From Bradyrhizobium sp. AUGA SZCCT0158 (GTDB taxonomy: Bacteria; Pseudomonadota; Alphaproteobacteria; Rhizobiales; Xanthobacteraceae), in assembly GCF_018130065.1 (NCBI RefSeq), contig NZ_JAFCME010000019.1, forward strand, positions 58,015 to 122,014: a stretch of DNA of 64,000 bases, in the 5' to 3' direction. A program made the position numbers and the translations under genes. The number at the start of each line of letters is the position of its first letter. The first letter of the stretch is position 1. Shown here piece by piece: positions 18,049-26,585 of the stretch. Under the pieces are notes generated by a model. The model saw only the letters and a program-made list of their open reading frames with translations, did no database searches and had not been told where the DNA came from.

Positions 18049-19494
18049 ATGGCAATTGGTATTCCCTCGCGTATCCGCCTCCGCTTCACGGCCGGAGTGG
18101 TTTCGGCGGTCTGCGCATTTCATGCCGCGCTTGCGGCGTCGGCGGCGCCGGACCAGGTGTCGCTCAGCGAACAGACGGTGCATTGGAGCACCGTCAAATA
18201 TGCGACCGCCGGGGAGAACGGACTGGTCAAGGGCTCGGTCGACAAGAACACCATTATCGATCGCACATTCAGAACCCGCGTGCTCGAGAACCGCTATCTG
18301 AAGGTCGTGCTGCTGCCTGAATTCGGCGGGCGCATTCTTTCCATCATCTACAAGCCGACCGGCCACGAACAGCTGTATCGCACCGAAGTCGGCGTGCCCT
18401 ACGGCATGGGCGAAGGCAATTTCTATTACGACTGGCTGATGGTCTATGGCGGCATCTTTCCGACGTTTCCGGATGCCGAGCACGGCAGGACATGGCTGAA
18501 GCCGTGGGATTTCAGGGTCGTGACAGAAGGCGCCGACGAAGTGACAGTGTCGATGTCGCTGACGGATAATTTCGAATATGCGGCGGCACCGGCGAAGTTC
18601 AGGAAGGGATCGAGCGGCATCGAAGCGACGTACCATGTGACACTGAAAGCCGATCGCGCCGCGGTCGATACGCGCCTGGTGCTGAAGAACCCGCACGACA
18701 AGGCGATCGACTACGAGTACTGGACCTGCACGACGCTGGCGCCGGGGTCGGATCCCAGCAACCCCAAAACCACGGGCGGTGCCGAGATCATCGCGCCGAT
18801 CGCGGCCTACCGCACGCCCGCCTGGTCGAAGAATATAGCCGAGGGCGACGCGAATGCGGGCCCGGGCACCAGCCGATTCGAAAAACTGCGCCACTTCAGG
18901 AACTGGCCGACCATGGGCATCGCGTACGCGGCGCCGGATATGCAGGGCGGCAATTTCTGGGGCGTGATCAACCACGAGAACGAAGAAGGGATCATCCGCA
19001 TCGCGGACAACACGATCACGCGCGGCCTGAAAATGTGGACGTGGGGATTTCCCTCGTTCACGAACGAGACCGACCAGCGCAAGGAGCCGAACCCGGCGCG
19101 GCCCTACATCGAATTATGGGCGGGGGTGTCGGACGAATTTTTCCACAGCGCCGAGTTTCCGGCGCGGAGCGAGGTGTCGATTCCGGAAACCTACAGCCCG
19201 ACCGTCGGCATGAGCAACGTGACGCATGCCAATGCTAACATCCTGATCAATCTTTCCGCCGAAGCGTCCGGCGCCACCCTGCAGTTCTTCAGCATCGAGC
19301 CGGCAACGCCGCTGCGCATCGTCATGAAACGCGGCGAAACGGTGTTGTTCGACGATGTCGTGACGGCCGACCCGAAAAACGGTAATCGCCTTTTTGCGCC
19401 GATTCCGGCAGACAGCGACGCCGAACAGGTCCGGCTGACGATCGGGACCGCTGATGGCATGGAGCTGATCGCGGCCACCGCCAGGGTGAAGTGA
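18049..19494 (+). CDS. DUF5107 domain-containing exported protein
   Basis: A 481-aa protein with a signal peptide (FTAGVVSAVCAFHAALAASA). The mature part has the beta-rich aldose-epimerase/galactose-mutarotase-like fold of DUF5107: NRYLKVVLLPEFGGRI, YDWLMVYGGIFPTFPDAEHG, YEYWTCTTLAPG and RGLKMWTWGFP. DUF5107 proteins are thought to act on carbohydrates, but no reaction is established. The start at 18049 places the signal peptide at the N-terminus; an ATG at 17980 has a better ribosome site (GGCGGAGGC) and would add 23 residues. The same frame stays open upstream to 17200, but that part lies antisense to ctaG and is not credible. Confidence 0.85.
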   Translation: MAIGIPSRIRLRFTAGVVSAVCAFHAALAASAAPDQVSLSEQTVHWSTVKYATAGENGLVKGSVDKNTIIDRTFRTRVLENRYLKVVLLPEFGGRILSIIYKPTGHEQLYRTEVGVPYGMGEGNFYYDWLMVYGGIFPTFPDAEHGRTWLKPWDFRVVTEGADEVTVSMSLTDNFEYAAAPAKFRKGSSGIEATYHVTLKADRAAVDTRLVLKNPHDKAIDYEYWTCTTLAPGSDPSNPKTTGGAEIIAPIAAYRTPAWSKNIAEGDANAGPGTSRFEKLRHFRNWPTMGIAYAAPDMQGGNFWGVINHENEEGIIRIADNTITRGLKMWTWGFPSFTNETDQRKEPNPARPYIELWAGVSDEFFHSAEFPARSEVSIPETYSPTVGMSNVTHANANILINLSAEASGATLQFFSIEPATPLRIVMKRGETVLFDDVVTADPKNGNRLFAPIPADSDAEQVRLTIGTADGMELIAATARVK

Positions 19495-19761
19495 CGTAGG
19501 AGCCGAACTGCAGGCGTCCCGGATGCTTTTCAAGCCCTGATAGGTCGGACCGTTATAGAAAGCCTCCCAGGCGGCGACGGAGGGAAATTCCAGCAGCACA
19601 ATCCGGCGCGGCTCCCAGTCCCCTTCGTAGACCTTGTGGGGGCCGCCGCGCGCCAGATATCTGGCGCCGGCCGCTTCCAGCGCCGGCTTCACGCCCGACA
19701 TGAACGCCTGGTATTGCGTGGCGTCCCTGATTTCGACATCGAAGATCACGTAAGCAGGCAT
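19114..19761 (-). CDS. DUF1330 family protein whose C-terminus is replaced by read-through
   Basis: The first 87 residues (19501-19761) are a DUF1330 ferredoxin-like domain: MPAYVIFDVEIRDATQYQAF, GARYLARGG and RRIVLLEFPSVAAWEAF. Family members normally end about 8-10 residues after the SSA position with a short strand (ARLVxVEG). Here the frame instead continues about 128 codons antisense across the 3' end of the DUF5107 gene, with Arg-rich sequence unlike any domain. The GGGAG ribosome site upstream of 19761 is good, so the gene may still be expressed. It is best viewed as a gene that lost its last codons at a rearrangement near 19495-19505. Confidence 0.6.
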   Translation of the reverse strand: MPAYVIFDVEIRDATQYQAFMSGVKPALEAAGARYLARGGPHKVYEGDWEPRRIVLLEFPSVAAWEAFYNGPTYQGLKSIRDACSSAPTSLHPGGGRDQLHAISGPDRQPDLFGVAVCRNRRKKAITVFRVGRHDIVEQHRFAAFHDDAQRRCRLDAEELQGGAGRFGGKIDQDVSIGMRHVAHADGRAVGFRNRHLAPRRKLGAVEKFVRHPRP

Positions 19762-19938
19762 TCCATTTTACTCCCTGTTTCGCGGGCAGCTTAGCGGCGA
19801 GCGCAGCGGTTCGAAAGGCGTGCGGACCCATGTCCGCATTTGCCTGGTTTCGCCGGTTTTGCTACCGCCTGCCGTCTGCTAACGAGTACGGCAGGCGGCA
19901 TCTTCAAGTGCCGGCGTTCAGCAATGGAGGCGCGAGCA

Positions 19939-20796
19939 ATGATTGAAACAATTGGCATCATCGGGGCGGGTACGATGGGTAACGGCATCGCGCAGGTCTG
20001 CGCCGCGGCGGGGCTGAAGGTGACGATGATCGACATCTCGGATGCCGCAGTGGCGCGGGGGATGGCGACGCTGACCGGCAGCCTGGAGCGCCTCGTCAAC
20101 AAGCAGAAGATGACCGATGCCGACCGGCAGGCCGCGTTGGCGCGCATCACCGCGACGACGGACAATTCAAAGCTTGCCAATTGCGACCTCGTGATCGAGG
20201 CGGCAACCGAGCGGGAGGATTTGAAAATCAAGATCCTCAAGGACCTTTGCGCGACGCTGAATCCGCGCGCGATCGTCGCGACCAACACTTCCTCAATTTC
20301 GATCACCAAACTCGCTGCCGCGACCGACCGTCCGGACCGTTTCATCGGCATGCACTTCTTCAACCCGGTGCCGCTGATGGCGCTGCTGGAGTTGATCCGC
20401 GGTTTGCAGACGTCCGACGACACCCACGCCCTGGCTGAAGAATTTGCAAAGCGGGTCGGCAAGGTGCCGATCACGGCGAAAAACAGCCCGGGCTTTGCGG
20501 TCAACCGCATCCTGTGCCCGATGATCAACGAGGCGATCTTTGCGCTGCAGGAAGGCATCGCGACCGCCGAGGACCTCGACGCCGGCATGAAGCTCGGCTG
20601 CAACCATCCGATCGGCCCGCTGGCGCTGGCCGACATGGTCGGCCTCGACACCATGCTGTCGGTCATGGAGGTATTCTATGAAGGCTTCAACGACCCGAAA
20701 TACCGGCCCGCGCCGCTGCTGAAGGAAATGGTCGCCGCCGGCCATCTCGGCCGCAAGACCGGCAAGGGATTTTATGATTACGGCAAGTCCGCGTAG
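19939..20796 (+). CDS. 3-hydroxybutyryl-CoA dehydrogenase
   Basis: A 285-aa NAD(P)-dependent 3-hydroxyacyl-CoA dehydrogenase, full length for the single-function HBD type. The start ATG at 19939 follows GGAGGCG. Rossmann motif IGIIGAGTMGNGIAQ, the TNTSSISIT segment, the catalytic His in FIGMHFFNPVP and Glu in VIEAATERED, then the C-terminal domain with GFAVNRILCPMINEA and GRKTGKGFYDY. It converts 3-hydroxybutyryl-CoA and acetoacetyl-CoA in fatty-acid or PHB metabolism. It is monocistronic and followed by a long inverted repeat. Confidence 0.93.
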   Translation: MIETIGIIGAGTMGNGIAQVCAAAGLKVTMIDISDAAVARGMATLTGSLERLVNKQKMTDADRQAALARITATTDNSKLANCDLVIEAATEREDLKIKILKDLCATLNPRAIVATNTSSISITKLAAATDRPDRFIGMHFFNPVPLMALLELIRGLQTSDDTHALAEEFAKRVGKVPITAKNSPGFAVNRILCPMINEAIFALQEGIATAEDLDAGMKLGCNHPIGPLALADMVGLDTMLSVMEVFYEGFNDPKYRPAPLLKEMVAAGHLGRKTGKGFYDYGKSA

Positions 20797-20816
20797 AGCG
20801 GAGCTTCCTTTTCTTA

Positions 20817-20956
20817 CCTCGCCCCGCTCTTGCGGGGAGAGGTCGGATCGCATCGTAGATGCGATCCGGGTGAGGGGGTACAGGTCCTTCAGTTAGCACC
20901 GCCGTTACGGATAGAGCCCCTCACCCCAACCCTCTCCCCGCAAGAGCGGGGCGAGG
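20817..20956. repeat. Long inverted repeat element with internal hairpin
   Basis: Perfect 26-bp arms (20817-20842 and 20931-20956) enclose a shorter pair (TGAGGGG at 20871 and CCCCTCA at 20917) and an internal palindromic hairpin at 20844-20868 (GGATCGCATC-N3-GATGCGATCC). It lies between convergent genes, where it could act as a bidirectional terminator. Elements of this sequence ('cctctccccgcaagagcgg') are dispersed widely in Bradyrhizobium genomes. Confidence 0.9.
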
Positions 20957-20963
20957 TTCATCG

Positions 20964-21449
20964 CTAAAACTCCGAATGTCCCTGCGGATCGACCAGCCGG
21001 TTGATCCGTTGCGCCGCGGCCATCGCGAACCGCACCGTCATCAGTTTGCGGGTCGGCGCGGCCAGGCGATGCTCGGGCGCCTCGCAGTGCAGATGGGCGC
21101 CATAGGCATCGGCCACGATCAGGCCGGTGCCCTCAGGGAAAATCTCGCACGGCAGATCCTGCGTGAAGGCAAAGAACAGCCGGTCGCAATGCATCCGGTA
21201 GTCCTGCCATTTCTGGTCGGCGCGCAAATCCTCCACCGACGACTTGATCTCGACGATCCAGATCTCGCTTTTCTCGTTCAGCGCCACCAGATCGGCGCGC
21301 CGGCCGGACGGCAAGGGCAACTCACTGATGCAGGAAAAACCCAGTGTTCGCAGCATCCTGGCGGTGCCGCGCGCGATTGCGAGCGCGGTCTCCGACTGGC
21401 GGCGGTCCGGCGGCGGTACGAGGCTGACCTGGCGGGCGGGCGATTCCAT
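20964..21449 (-). CDS. MmcB family DNA repair protein
   Basis: A 161-aa protein from the ATG at 21449. It shows the MmcB/PD-(D/E)XK-like core: RADLVALNEKSEIWIVEIKS (D-x-E-x-K type catalytic strand), a preceding helix with ARGTARMLRTLGF, and QKWQDYRMHCDRLFFA. In Caulobacter MmcB is an SOS/damage-linked nuclease-fold protein associated with translesion repair. It diverges from the VWA gene with a gap of about 160 bases; no LexA box was recognised there by eye. Confidence 0.85.
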   Translation of the reverse strand: MESPARQVSLVPPPDRRQSETALAIARGTARMLRTLGFSCISELPLPSGRRADLVALNEKSEIWIVEIKSSVEDLRADQKWQDYRMHCDRLFFAFTQDLPCEIFPEGTGLIVADAYGAHLHCEAPEHRLAAPTRKLMTVRFAMAAAQRINRLVDPQGHSEF

Positions 21450-21606
21450 GCTCCCCAGCCTATCCGATTCCGCGGCGGTCGCCATCCAGGCAGCGGCGCG
21501 GAATGCGCCGCAAATTCGTACCCAAGGCGCCTTGATTTGGGCCACACGCCACCGCGAAGCCGAGGGAACCTGGGTTCCGAGGGACGGAACACATGGAGGA
21601 GAAACC

Positions 21607-22743
21607 ATGAAGCAACGCTTCAGGGCTCACGGCATCACGCTTCGCTCACTCGCATTCGCTCTCGCTACGCTACCTCTTTCCGCCGGACTGTCGCAGGCCA
21701 TCGCCAAGCCCACGGTCGAAGTTGCGTTCGTTCTGGACACCACCGGCTCAATGGGCGGCCTGATCGAAGGCGCCAAGCGCAAGATCTGGTCGATCGCGAC
21801 CGCGATCGTCGATTCCAATCCCGACGCCGAGATCCGTATGGGCCTCGTCGCCTACCGCGACATCGGCGATGACTACGTGACCAGGAAGGTCGAACTCACG
21901 CGCGACATCCAGGACCTCTACGCCAACCTCCTTGAGCTGAAGGCCCGTGGCGGCGGCGACTGGCCGGAAAGTGTCAACGAGGCGCTCGATGTCGCCGTCA
22001 ACAAGATGCAATGGACCGACGGCGGCGATGTCAGGCGGATTGTGTTCCTGGTCGGCGACGCGCCGCCGCATATGGACTACGCGCAGGACACCAAATATCC
22101 GGTGACGCTGAAAGTGGCGAAGCAGAAGGACATCATCGTCAACGCGGTGCTCGCCGGCAACGCCGCCGACACCGAACGGGTGTGGCGCGACATCGCCCAG
22201 AACGGCAATGGCCGCTTCATTCCGATCCCGCAGGATGGCGGCCAGGTGGTCGTGGTCGAAACGCCTTACGACGAGGACATCATCATCCTGCAGCGCGAGA
22301 TCAACGGCACCGTGATCCCCTATGGACCGCGCGCGATGCAGAAGCGCACCGAGGACAAGACTCTGCAATTGTCGAAGGTGGCAGCCGCAGCACCTTCGCA
22401 GGCCTCCGAGATGGCGAGCTTCATCAACAAGCGCTCCAAGGCGACGTCGGAAGCCGTCACCGGCGACGGCGATCTGGTCGCCGACGTTTCGGCCGGCCGC
22501 AGCAGCTTTTCCTCGATCAAGGAGGAAGACCTGCCGGACAATCTGCGCGCGATGAAGCCCGAGCAGCGCGTCGACGAAGTCAACAAGCAGATGAACCAGC
22601 GCAAGGCGCTCAACGAGAAACTCGGCGCCCTGGTGGCGAAGCGCGACAAATATGTCGCCGATGCGCGCGCCAAGGCACCGGCGAAGGCGTCATCGTTCGA
22701 CCGCGTGGTCGAAGATACGCTGAAGGCGCAGATCAAGCGGTAA
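21607..22743 (+). CDS. Exported VWA domain-containing protein
   Basis: A 378-aa secreted protein with an N-terminal signal peptide (LAFALATLPLSAGLSQAIAK). A von Willebrand A domain follows directly with a MIDAS-like DTTGSMGG at about residues 43-50, then VAYRDIGDDY and VFLVGDAPPHMDY. The C-terminal 100 residues are rich in Lys, Glu and Ala and probably helical. VWA proteins of this sort bind metal and partner proteins at the cell envelope; the partner is unknown. The ATG has a strong GGAGGAG ribosome site. Confidence 0.85.
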   Translation: MKQRFRAHGITLRSLAFALATLPLSAGLSQAIAKPTVEVAFVLDTTGSMGGLIEGAKRKIWSIATAIVDSNPDAEIRMGLVAYRDIGDDYVTRKVELTRDIQDLYANLLELKARGGGDWPESVNEALDVAVNKMQWTDGGDVRRIVFLVGDAPPHMDYAQDTKYPVTLKVAKQKDIIVNAVLAGNAADTERVWRDIAQNGNGRFIPIPQDGGQVVVVETPYDEDIIILQREINGTVIPYGPRAMQKRTEDKTLQLSKVAAAAPSQASEMASFINKRSKATSEAVTGDGDLVADVSAGRSSFSSIKEEDLPDNLRAMKPEQRVDEVNKQMNQRKALNEKLGALVAKRDKYVADARAKAPAKASSFDRVVEDTLKAQIKR

Positions 22744-22909
22744 GGCCGGCACCATAACCCTTGGCGTGTCGTCGCGGCCTGGTGCCATCGCGCACCGGGC
22801 CGGGACGGCGGGCCTTGGGGCGGGATGCCGGCAACCGATTAGGCCCTGCCGAATCCTTTGGCCGAATCTTTTGCTTGGCGAGAGGCCAAAAATCGGCAAT
22901 CTGCCGCCC

Positions 22910-23602
22910 ATGACCCAGGAAAATCAGAACCAAAATCAGAACCAGAATGAAACTCCGCCGAAGGCCGGCGCGATGATCGTTCCGGTGACGCTGTTCGAGC
23001 AGAACTGCACCATCATCTGGCACGAACCTTCGAAGAAGGCCGTGGTGATCGACCCCGGCGGGGACGTGCCAAAAATCCAGGCCGCGATCCAGCAGACCGG
23101 CGTCACGGTCGAGAAGATCTGGCTGACCCACGGCCATATCGACCATGTCGGCGGTGCGGCCGAGTTGCGCGACGCGCTGGGCGTGAAGATCGAAGGGCCG
23201 CACATCGCCGACAAATATCTGCTCGACAATGTCGTATCGAGCGGCGAGCGTTTCGGCATGACCGGCGTGCGCAATTTCGGGCCCGACCGCTGGCTCGACG
23301 AGGGCGACCAGGTCTCGATCGGCGATCTCACCTTCAACATCCTGCACTGCCCCGGCCATTCTCCGGGCAGCGTGGTGTTCTACAACAAGGAATTGCGCTT
23401 CGCCCATGTCGGCGACGTCTTGTTCGCCGGTTCAGTCGGGCGCACCGACTTGCCCGGCGGCAGCCACGCCACGCTGATCAGTTCGATCAGGGAAAAGCTG
23501 CTGCCGCTCGGCGACGATGTCGGCTTCGTCTGCGGCCATGGCGCCGGCTCCAGCCTCGGCCAGGAGCGGATGACCAATCCGTTCCTCACCGGCGAGATGT
23601 GA
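22910..23602 (+). CDS. MBL fold metallo-hydrolase (glyoxalase II-like)
   Basis: A 230-aa metallo-beta-lactamase-fold hydrolase. Metal ligands: THGHIDH (HxHxDH), HCPGHSPGS, HVGDVLF and CGHGAGSS. This compact form, similar to YcbL, is usually annotated as a glyoxalase II-like or thioesterase hydrolase, probably cytosolic. The start at 22910 leads into an unusual QNQNQNQN tract before the conserved MIVPVTLFEQNC; a start at the internal ATG of AMIVPV would remove it. It converges with the esterase gene 13 bases away. Confidence 0.88.
   Translation: MTQENQNQNQNQNETPPKAGAMIVPVTLFEQNCTIIWHEPSKKAVVIDPGGDVPKIQAAIQQTGVTVEKIWLTHGHIDHVGGAAELRDALGVKIEGPHIADKYLLDNVVSSGERFGMTGVRNFGPDRWLDEGDQVSIGDLTFNILHCPGHSPGSVVFYNKELRFAHVGDVLFAGSVGRTDLPGGSHATLISSIREKLLPLGDDVGFVCGHGAGSSLGQERMTNPFLTGEM
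22920..22943 (+). repeat. 12-bp in-frame tandem repeat coding for Asn-Gln
   Basis: Two perfect copies of AAAATCAGAACC followed by a partial third, encoding the alternating Asn-Gln tract at residues 5-13 of the MBL hydrolase. Slippage here would change length in whole codons, so the tract can vary without breaking the protein. Confidence 0.85.
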
Positions 23603-23615
23603 GTCGCAATAACTG

Positions 23616-24875
23616 CTACTTCATTAGGCCCGCGGCGGTCAGCGCCCGCGTGATGACTTCGCCGACATCAATGCCGCGGCGGCGCGGAGACTGCGCCCGC
23701 TTGGCCTGGTGAACCCGCGTCGGGCGCGGCGACAACACCGTGGCCAGATCCGGTTCGGGTGCAGGCACCGGAACCGTCATCGCGATGACGCCGGCGCGTT
23801 CGCGCGAGATGCCCGTCGGGTCGACCGGAATGGCCTTGGAAACGGTCTTGGAAACGGCCTTTGAAGCCGCATGAGGCGCTGTCCTGGGTTGACGAATTTG
23901 GTCGGTCAGGCCGAAGAAATTCGCAATGTGATAGGACGACGAGATGCCTGCCTCGATCAGGAAGGCACCTTGCTCGCCATAACGCTCGTCATTGTCGGTC
24001 GCGCCAAGCGGCGTGCCATGGGCCATATCGGTGATGGTGTAGGATTCGACAACGGTCTCACCGTCGGCATTCCACCAGACCTGACGCGGATAGCCGTCGA
24101 CGTCGCCCGTCGACATCGGCGCGAGCGGTAATTGATGCACATCGAGCCACTGCTTGACGATCTCATCGGCATTGCCCGGGCTCACCGTGCGATCGGCGCT
24201 GCCGTGCCACACCGACAATTTCGGCCACGGGCCTTTGTGCTTCGAGGCGTTGCGAACGAGGTCGCCCAATTCGGCCGCCGGGCGCGATGGTGACTGCATC
24301 ATGCCGCTGAGCGCTTCACGCACATTGCCGGCAATGCCGTATGGAAGACCGGCGATGACGGCGCCGCCTGCGAACACGTCCGGATAGGTCGCGAGCATCA
24401 CCGAGGTCATGGCGCCACCGGCGGAGAGCCCGGTCACATAGATGCGGCGTGAATCGACGTTGTGATCGCCGACCATCCGCGCGATCATTTGCCGGATCGA
24501 CCCGGCTTCGCCGCCGTCGCGCGCAATGTCTTCCGGATTGAACCAGTTGAAACAGGTGTTGCCGTTGTTCGATGCCTGTTGTTCGGGCATCAACAATGCA
24601 AAGCCGTAGCGTTCCGCAACTGTCGACCAGCCGGCACCACGATCGTAGCCGGCCGCGGTCTGGCCGCAGCCATGCAGTACGACGACCAGCGCTGGCGCGC
24701 GCGGAAGGTGCTCAGGTACGAATGAGAACATCCGGAGCGCGCCCGGATTCGAGCCGAAATCGTTAATTTCGACCAGGGGGCTGTGCACAATGCTCCGGCC
24801 ATACCCCGGCAAGCCATTAAAGGCACTCAGCTTGGGAAGATGGCGGAGAAACTCGACGTTCTTGATAAGGGACAA
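23616..24875 (-). CDS. PHB depolymerase family esterase
   Basis: Alpha/beta hydrolase of the esterase/PHB-depolymerase (LpqC-like) family, 419 aa. The TTG at 24875 has AGGAG seven bases upstream and gives an N-terminus starting SLIKNVEF; the ATG at 24899 has no ribosome site. Oxyanion HGCGQ, nucleophile GLSAGG, likely acid in WHGSADRTVSPGNADEI and His in MAHGTPLG. No signal peptide is evident, so despite the family name it may act on intracellular or short esters. The last 90 residues are a Pro/Arg-rich, low-complexity tail. Confidence 0.85.
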   Translation of the reverse strand: MSLIKNVEFLRHLPKLSAFNGLPGYGRSIVHSPLVEINDFGSNPGALRMFSFVPEHLPRAPALVVVLHGCGQTAAGYDRGAGWSTVAERYGFALLMPEQQASNNGNTCFNWFNPEDIARDGGEAGSIRQMIARMVGDHNVDSRRIYVTGLSAGGAMTSVMLATYPDVFAGGAVIAGLPYGIAGNVREALSGMMQSPSRPAAELGDLVRNASKHKGPWPKLSVWHGSADRTVSPGNADEIVKQWLDVHQLPLAPMSTGDVDGYPRQVWWNADGETVVESYTITDMAHGTPLGATDNDERYGEQGAFLIEAGISSSYHIANFFGLTDQIRQPRTAPHAASKAVSKTVSKAIPVDPTGISRERAGVIAMTVPVPAPEPDLATVLSPRPTRVHQAKRAQSPRRRGIDVGEVITRALTAAGLMK

Positions 24876-24932
24876 CTGGCAGCTCCTGGAGGTGATCATC
24901 CATACAACGTCACCTCAACCAGATAGTTGCTG

Positions 24933-24960
24933 CAGTGCAAAATAAAAAGGCGGTGCACTG
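24933..24960. repeat. Short inverted repeat between MFS and esterase genes
   Basis: Arms CAGTGCA (24933-24939) and TGCACTG (24954-24960) separated by 14 bases. It lies after the MFS stop and before the esterase start, both on the minus strand, where it could be a weak terminator or an operator. AT-rich bases fill the loop. Confidence 0.4.
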
Positions 24961-24993
24961 TCATTCCCCAAATTTGAATTTTCGTTATCGACG

Positions 24994-26421
24994 TTAATTT
25001 GCCATCCCATAGTCGCGCCGCATCCATGTCAGGAATGCGGCACATGCCATGATCGACAAAGCGAACAGCGCGCACGCGGCCAGCAGCGCTAGGCGCGCCG
25101 CGCCTGCCGCTTCAATCGCAAAGTACACCGCGCCGATGGCAGCAACGCCCGCGGCATTGGCGATCTGCGCCATGGTGCCGTACATGCCGGAGCCCGCGCC
25201 GGCGCTCGAAGGTTTTACGGTCGAGAGCACCGCGCTCGACAACGGCGCCATCACCAATCCCTGGCCGTAGCCGAAGATCGTCAGCACCAACGCCAACACA
25301 ATAGCGGAAGGCGCGCTGACCCATTCGATCACGGCCACCAGCGTAGCAAGGCCCGCGAGTTGCACCGCGCAGCCTTCGATCAGTACCCGCGTGCCGCGAT
25401 GCCTTGCGCGCACACCGCTGTGGCGCGAAGCGATCACAAAGGTCAGCGCCAGCGGGATGAAGACGAGCCCGGCCTGCAGCGGCGGAATATGCAACGAATT
25501 CTGCATGAACATGGTCATGACCAGATAGAACGACAGATTGGCAAAGAAGAAAAGGAACACCGCCGCCAGCCCGCGCATGAACGCAACATCCGACAACAGC
25601 GAAAGATCGATCAGCGGCATGCCGCCGGTTCGCGCGACGGCGCGTTCGAGCCGTGGGAATGCGGCGATGATGGCGGCACCCGCCGCCATCACCAGCCACA
25701 CCCATGGCGACCAGTGCAGATCATGGCCGAACAGCAGCGGACCGATCAGGCACAGCAAGCCCGCGAACAGCACGATCGCACCGGGAATATCCAGCCGCGT
25801 GCCGGCGCGGCGTGGCGCCACCGGCATCAGCTTCACAGCGGCGGCAATGATGACGGCGCCGAACGGTACGTTGACGAAGAACACCGCACGCCAGCCGAGG
25901 CCGGCGAGATCTGATGTCACCAGAATGCCGCCGAGCAGAAAACCGGCAGCTCCCGCCAGCCCCAGCACGATGCCGTAGACGGCAAAGGCGCGGTCGCGCG
26001 AGCTGTCGGCAAACAATAGATGAATGGTCGCAAGCACCTGCGGCACCATCAGCGCCGCGGTGGCGCCCTGCGCCAACCGCGCCAGGATGAGTTCGGGGCC
26101 AGATTGCGCCAGCCCGCACCACAGCGAGGTGACGGTGAAGCCGAACACGCCTGATATGAACACGTTGCGCGTGCCGTGGATGTCGCCAAGCCGGCCGCCG
26201 GTAACCACCAGAGTGGCATAGGCGATCAGATAGACCGCGATCACGGCCTCGATCTGCGCTGCGCTCGCCTGCAGTTCGGCCGCCATGGTCGGGATCGCGA
26301 CGTTGACGATGAAGGCGTCGACCCCGAACATGAATTGGGCGGAGACCACGATCGCGAGCACCCACCAGCGGCGCGAGGAATCGACGGAGTTATCGAAGGA
26401 GTTTGTGACGATCTGATGCAT
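24994..26421 (-). CDS. MFS transporter, DHA2 drug-efflux type
   Basis: A 475-aa polytopic protein with about 14 hydrophobic segments, the size of the DHA2 (14-TM) subfamily. The N-terminal VDAFIVNVAIPTMAAEL motif and motif A variant GGRLGDIHGTRN are characteristic. It should be a proton-driven exporter in the inner membrane. It is alone on this strand with no adjacent regulator or membrane-fusion gene. The substrate is unknown. Confidence 0.9.
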   Translation of the reverse strand: MHQIVTNSFDNSVDSSRRWWVLAIVVSAQFMFGVDAFIVNVAIPTMAAELQASAAQIEAVIAVYLIAYATLVVTGGRLGDIHGTRNVFISGVFGFTVTSLWCGLAQSGPELILARLAQGATAALMVPQVLATIHLLFADSSRDRAFAVYGIVLGLAGAAGFLLGGILVTSDLAGLGWRAVFFVNVPFGAVIIAAAVKLMPVAPRRAGTRLDIPGAIVLFAGLLCLIGPLLFGHDLHWSPWVWLVMAAGAAIIAAFPRLERAVARTGGMPLIDLSLLSDVAFMRGLAAVFLFFFANLSFYLVMTMFMQNSLHIPPLQAGLVFIPLALTFVIASRHSGVRARHRGTRVLIEGCAVQLAGLATLVAVIEWVSAPSAIVLALVLTIFGYGQGLVMAPLSSAVLSTVKPSSAGAGSGMYGTMAQIANAAGVAAIGAVYFAIEAAGAARLALLAACALFALSIMACAAFLTWMRRDYGMAN

Positions 26422-26585
26422 CGACGGCGGCCTTGTCCGAAATCTGTTGCACGCATCCGTTACAGCTTTCGGTCATGCGAGCGATTACCCCGGAGGTAAG
26501 CGTCCGGCGAATTTGGCCCGATTGCTGCATGGCGATCGGGCTTCCTGCAGCTTTTTCAGGCGCTTGCGCGTTCGGGACGGCCTAG

